A DNA stretch of 7,278 nucleotides, taken from NCBI GenBank assembly GCA_027297825.1, contig JAPUHH010000026.1, forward strand, positions 1 through 7,278, in the 5' to 3' direction. Below, one piece after another: positions 6,427-7,278 of the stretch. Positions within the stretch are counted from its first letter, which is position 1. Each line of letters begins with the position of its first letter. The notes beneath the pieces were generated by a model that had not been told where the DNA came from, did not search any database, and saw only the letters and a program-made list of their open reading frames with translations. The position numbers were made by a program, and so were the translations under genes. This DNA is from Gammaproteobacteria bacterium (GTDB taxonomy: Bacteria > Pseudomonadota > Gammaproteobacteria > UBA4575).

Positions 6427-6904
6427 TCATGGCCACTCTCCTAGCCACGGAAAAGCGAACCATCCTATCCATATCCATAATACTGTATGAAAAACAAACT
6501 TACCCCAAATATTTGGAATTTTTACAAGTGTCTTGCAGACAATAAGAAGTCCGATAATCGTTACCACGTTTATTGCTGCCAAGATATTAACAACCGATTC
6601 TCCTTGGTACTTCATGCCATCATCCCAACCCAAAAAACCAAGCAACAACAAGCAAAGCGATGATAATTACTGAAACAATAGAGACTCGACCAATTTCTTT
6701 TCGTCCTCTAATCGTAGTCCAAGCTGTTGCCAAAAATCCAATTGCGGGAACTGCGCCTGCTAAGTATTTAGAAGTAAATGCTGGGAGAATAGTAGGCATA
6801 GACGTTGAGGTAAGAATTGTTCCATAGGCAACTGTGTAGCCCAGAACTACGGCCAACCATAGAACTGCCGGAATGATCACGTATACAACCTGTCTTACCA
6901 ACAA
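6427..6904 (-). pseudogene. Small multi-pass membrane protein, reading frame broken at a T6 run
   Basis: Two overlapping minus-strand frames appear to be one membrane-protein gene. The first (6620-6904, 94 codons, TTG start preceded by TAGGA 9 nt upstream) ends LLVVAWFFGLG and stops. The second (6427-6651) carries on with LGWDDGMKYQGES. Dropping one T from the run of six (A6 at 6632-6637 on the plus strand) joins them into about 158 residues. The joined protein has about five hydrophobic segments, near residues 6-28, 48-62, 73-91, 104-124 and 135-154, so an inner-membrane location is likely. I recognise no family. Other readings are a sequencing error, slippage at the T run, or two genes, since ATG at 6613-6615 with GGGA upstream could start a separate 62-residue protein. 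Copy C lies after its stop and copy D 79 nt before its start. Confidence 0.65.
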
Positions 6905-6983
6905 TTCTGTAAATCCTAACGTTGATTATTTAGAGTAAATTGATACCAATAGCTTAAGCCAAGATTATATTTAAACTTAATAC

Positions 6984-7015
6984 GAATGTCCGCTTTGGGT
7001 CGTAAGCGGTCATTC
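6984..7015 (-). repeat. Palindromic element, copy D (best palindrome)
   Basis: In gene orientation this is GAATGACCGC, centre TTACGACCCAAA, then GCGGACATTC. The arms match at 9 of 10 positions, the most regular of the four. It lies 13 nt past the stop codon of the Sel1-repeat gene. The gene-side flank CATTCAGTTTTG is shared with copy C. No T tract follows the hairpin on the minus strand. Confidence 0.88.
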
Positions 7016-7028
7016 AGTTTTGAAGTAC

Positions 7029-7278
7029 TCAACAACCCTTATAGTTTTTTCTAAGACATTCTCTTGAGAGTCTTTGCCCTTTTTCCAACTGCGAGGGAGT
7101 CATCTCTTTTTCAATTATATTTCTAATTTCTTCAAATGTACTATTCTGTGCTGCAGCAAGATTTATCCACATATATGCAAGAACATAATCTTGAGGGACA
7201 CCTTTACCCTTGCCGTACATCAGAGCTAGGTTGGTCTGCGCATCTGCAACCCCCTGTTCTGCTGCGCGTCGGTACCAC
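7029..7278 (-). CDS. Sel1-repeat protein, C-terminal part, cut by the window edge
   Basis: The frame is open to the window edge, so the ATG at 7218 is internal and the start lies outside. The 82 visible complete codons begin with WYRRAAEQGVADAQTNLALM, then YGKGKGVPQDYVLAYMWINL: the typical Sel1-like (TPR-related) repeat pattern of WYRRAAEQG, A-x-AQ-x-NLA and GxGVPQDY. A final partial repeat (AYMWINLAAAQ) leads into MTPSQLEKGQRLSRECLRKNYKGC, a common ending of such proteins. Sel1 repeats form paired helices for protein-protein contact. Bacterial members are often exported, but the N-terminus is not visible. The partner and role are unknown. It is the first gene of the array in transcription order within this window, and copy D follows its stop. 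Confidence 0.88.
   Translation of the reverse strand, partial: WYRRAAEQGVADAQTNLALMYGKGKGVPQDYVLAYMWINLAAAQNSTFEEIRNIIEKEMTPSQLEKGQRLSRECLRKNYKGC

Noticed and set aside
5054..7015. Palindromic elements as canonical integron attC sites
   Set aside because: They are only 22-32 bp, and no GTTRRRY or RYYYAAC core boxes could be placed in or beside them; TAACGACC in copy B is only a partial likeness. No integrase is in the window.
5054..7015. Palindromic elements as rho-independent terminators or a CRISPR array
   Set aside because: No T tract follows the hairpins on the minus strand, and the spacing between copies is gene-sized (hundreds of bp), not spacer-sized.

Overview
The window looks like chromosomal DNA from a gammaproteobacterium. 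The clearest signs are an RhlE-type helicase tail, a DbpA helicase with its 23S rRNA-binding domain, a DUF3565 protein and a compact SulP transporter, all of gammaproteobacterial type. No RNA genes, transposase, integrase or CRISPR array were seen. Assignments rest on recognised motifs and remembered family sequences, not on database searches.

Bases 1-3560 are an ordinary housekeeping block. The 3' part of rhlE (+) ends at a strong intrinsic terminator. Facing it on the minus strand, in transcription order, are dbpA (GTG start), a YgjP/COG1451 metal-dependent hydrolase and a small DUF3565 protein. The last two are 15 nt apart and probably cotranscribed. Both helicases act in ribosome assembly or RNA remodelling.

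Bases 3561-4856 hold a divergent intergenic region and a SulP-family anion transporter gene (+) that is broken. It has one extra base near codon 39, and its reading frame and similarity collapse near 4820-4831, before the last membrane segments and the STAS domain. This looks like the edge of an accessory region.

Bases 4857-7278 are visibly more A+T-rich and hold four minus-strand genes with no obvious shared pathway: an NTF2/SnoaL-like protein, an alpha/beta hydrolase, a small multi-pass membrane protein with a frameshift, and the C-terminal end of a Sel1-repeat protein. Just downstream of each stop codon lies one copy of a short palindromic element of about 30 bp, always in the same orientation. 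The gene-plus-repeat units, spaced about 560-770 bp, recall an integron cassette array, but canonical attC boxes were not found and no integrase is in view. This array is the most interesting part of the window.
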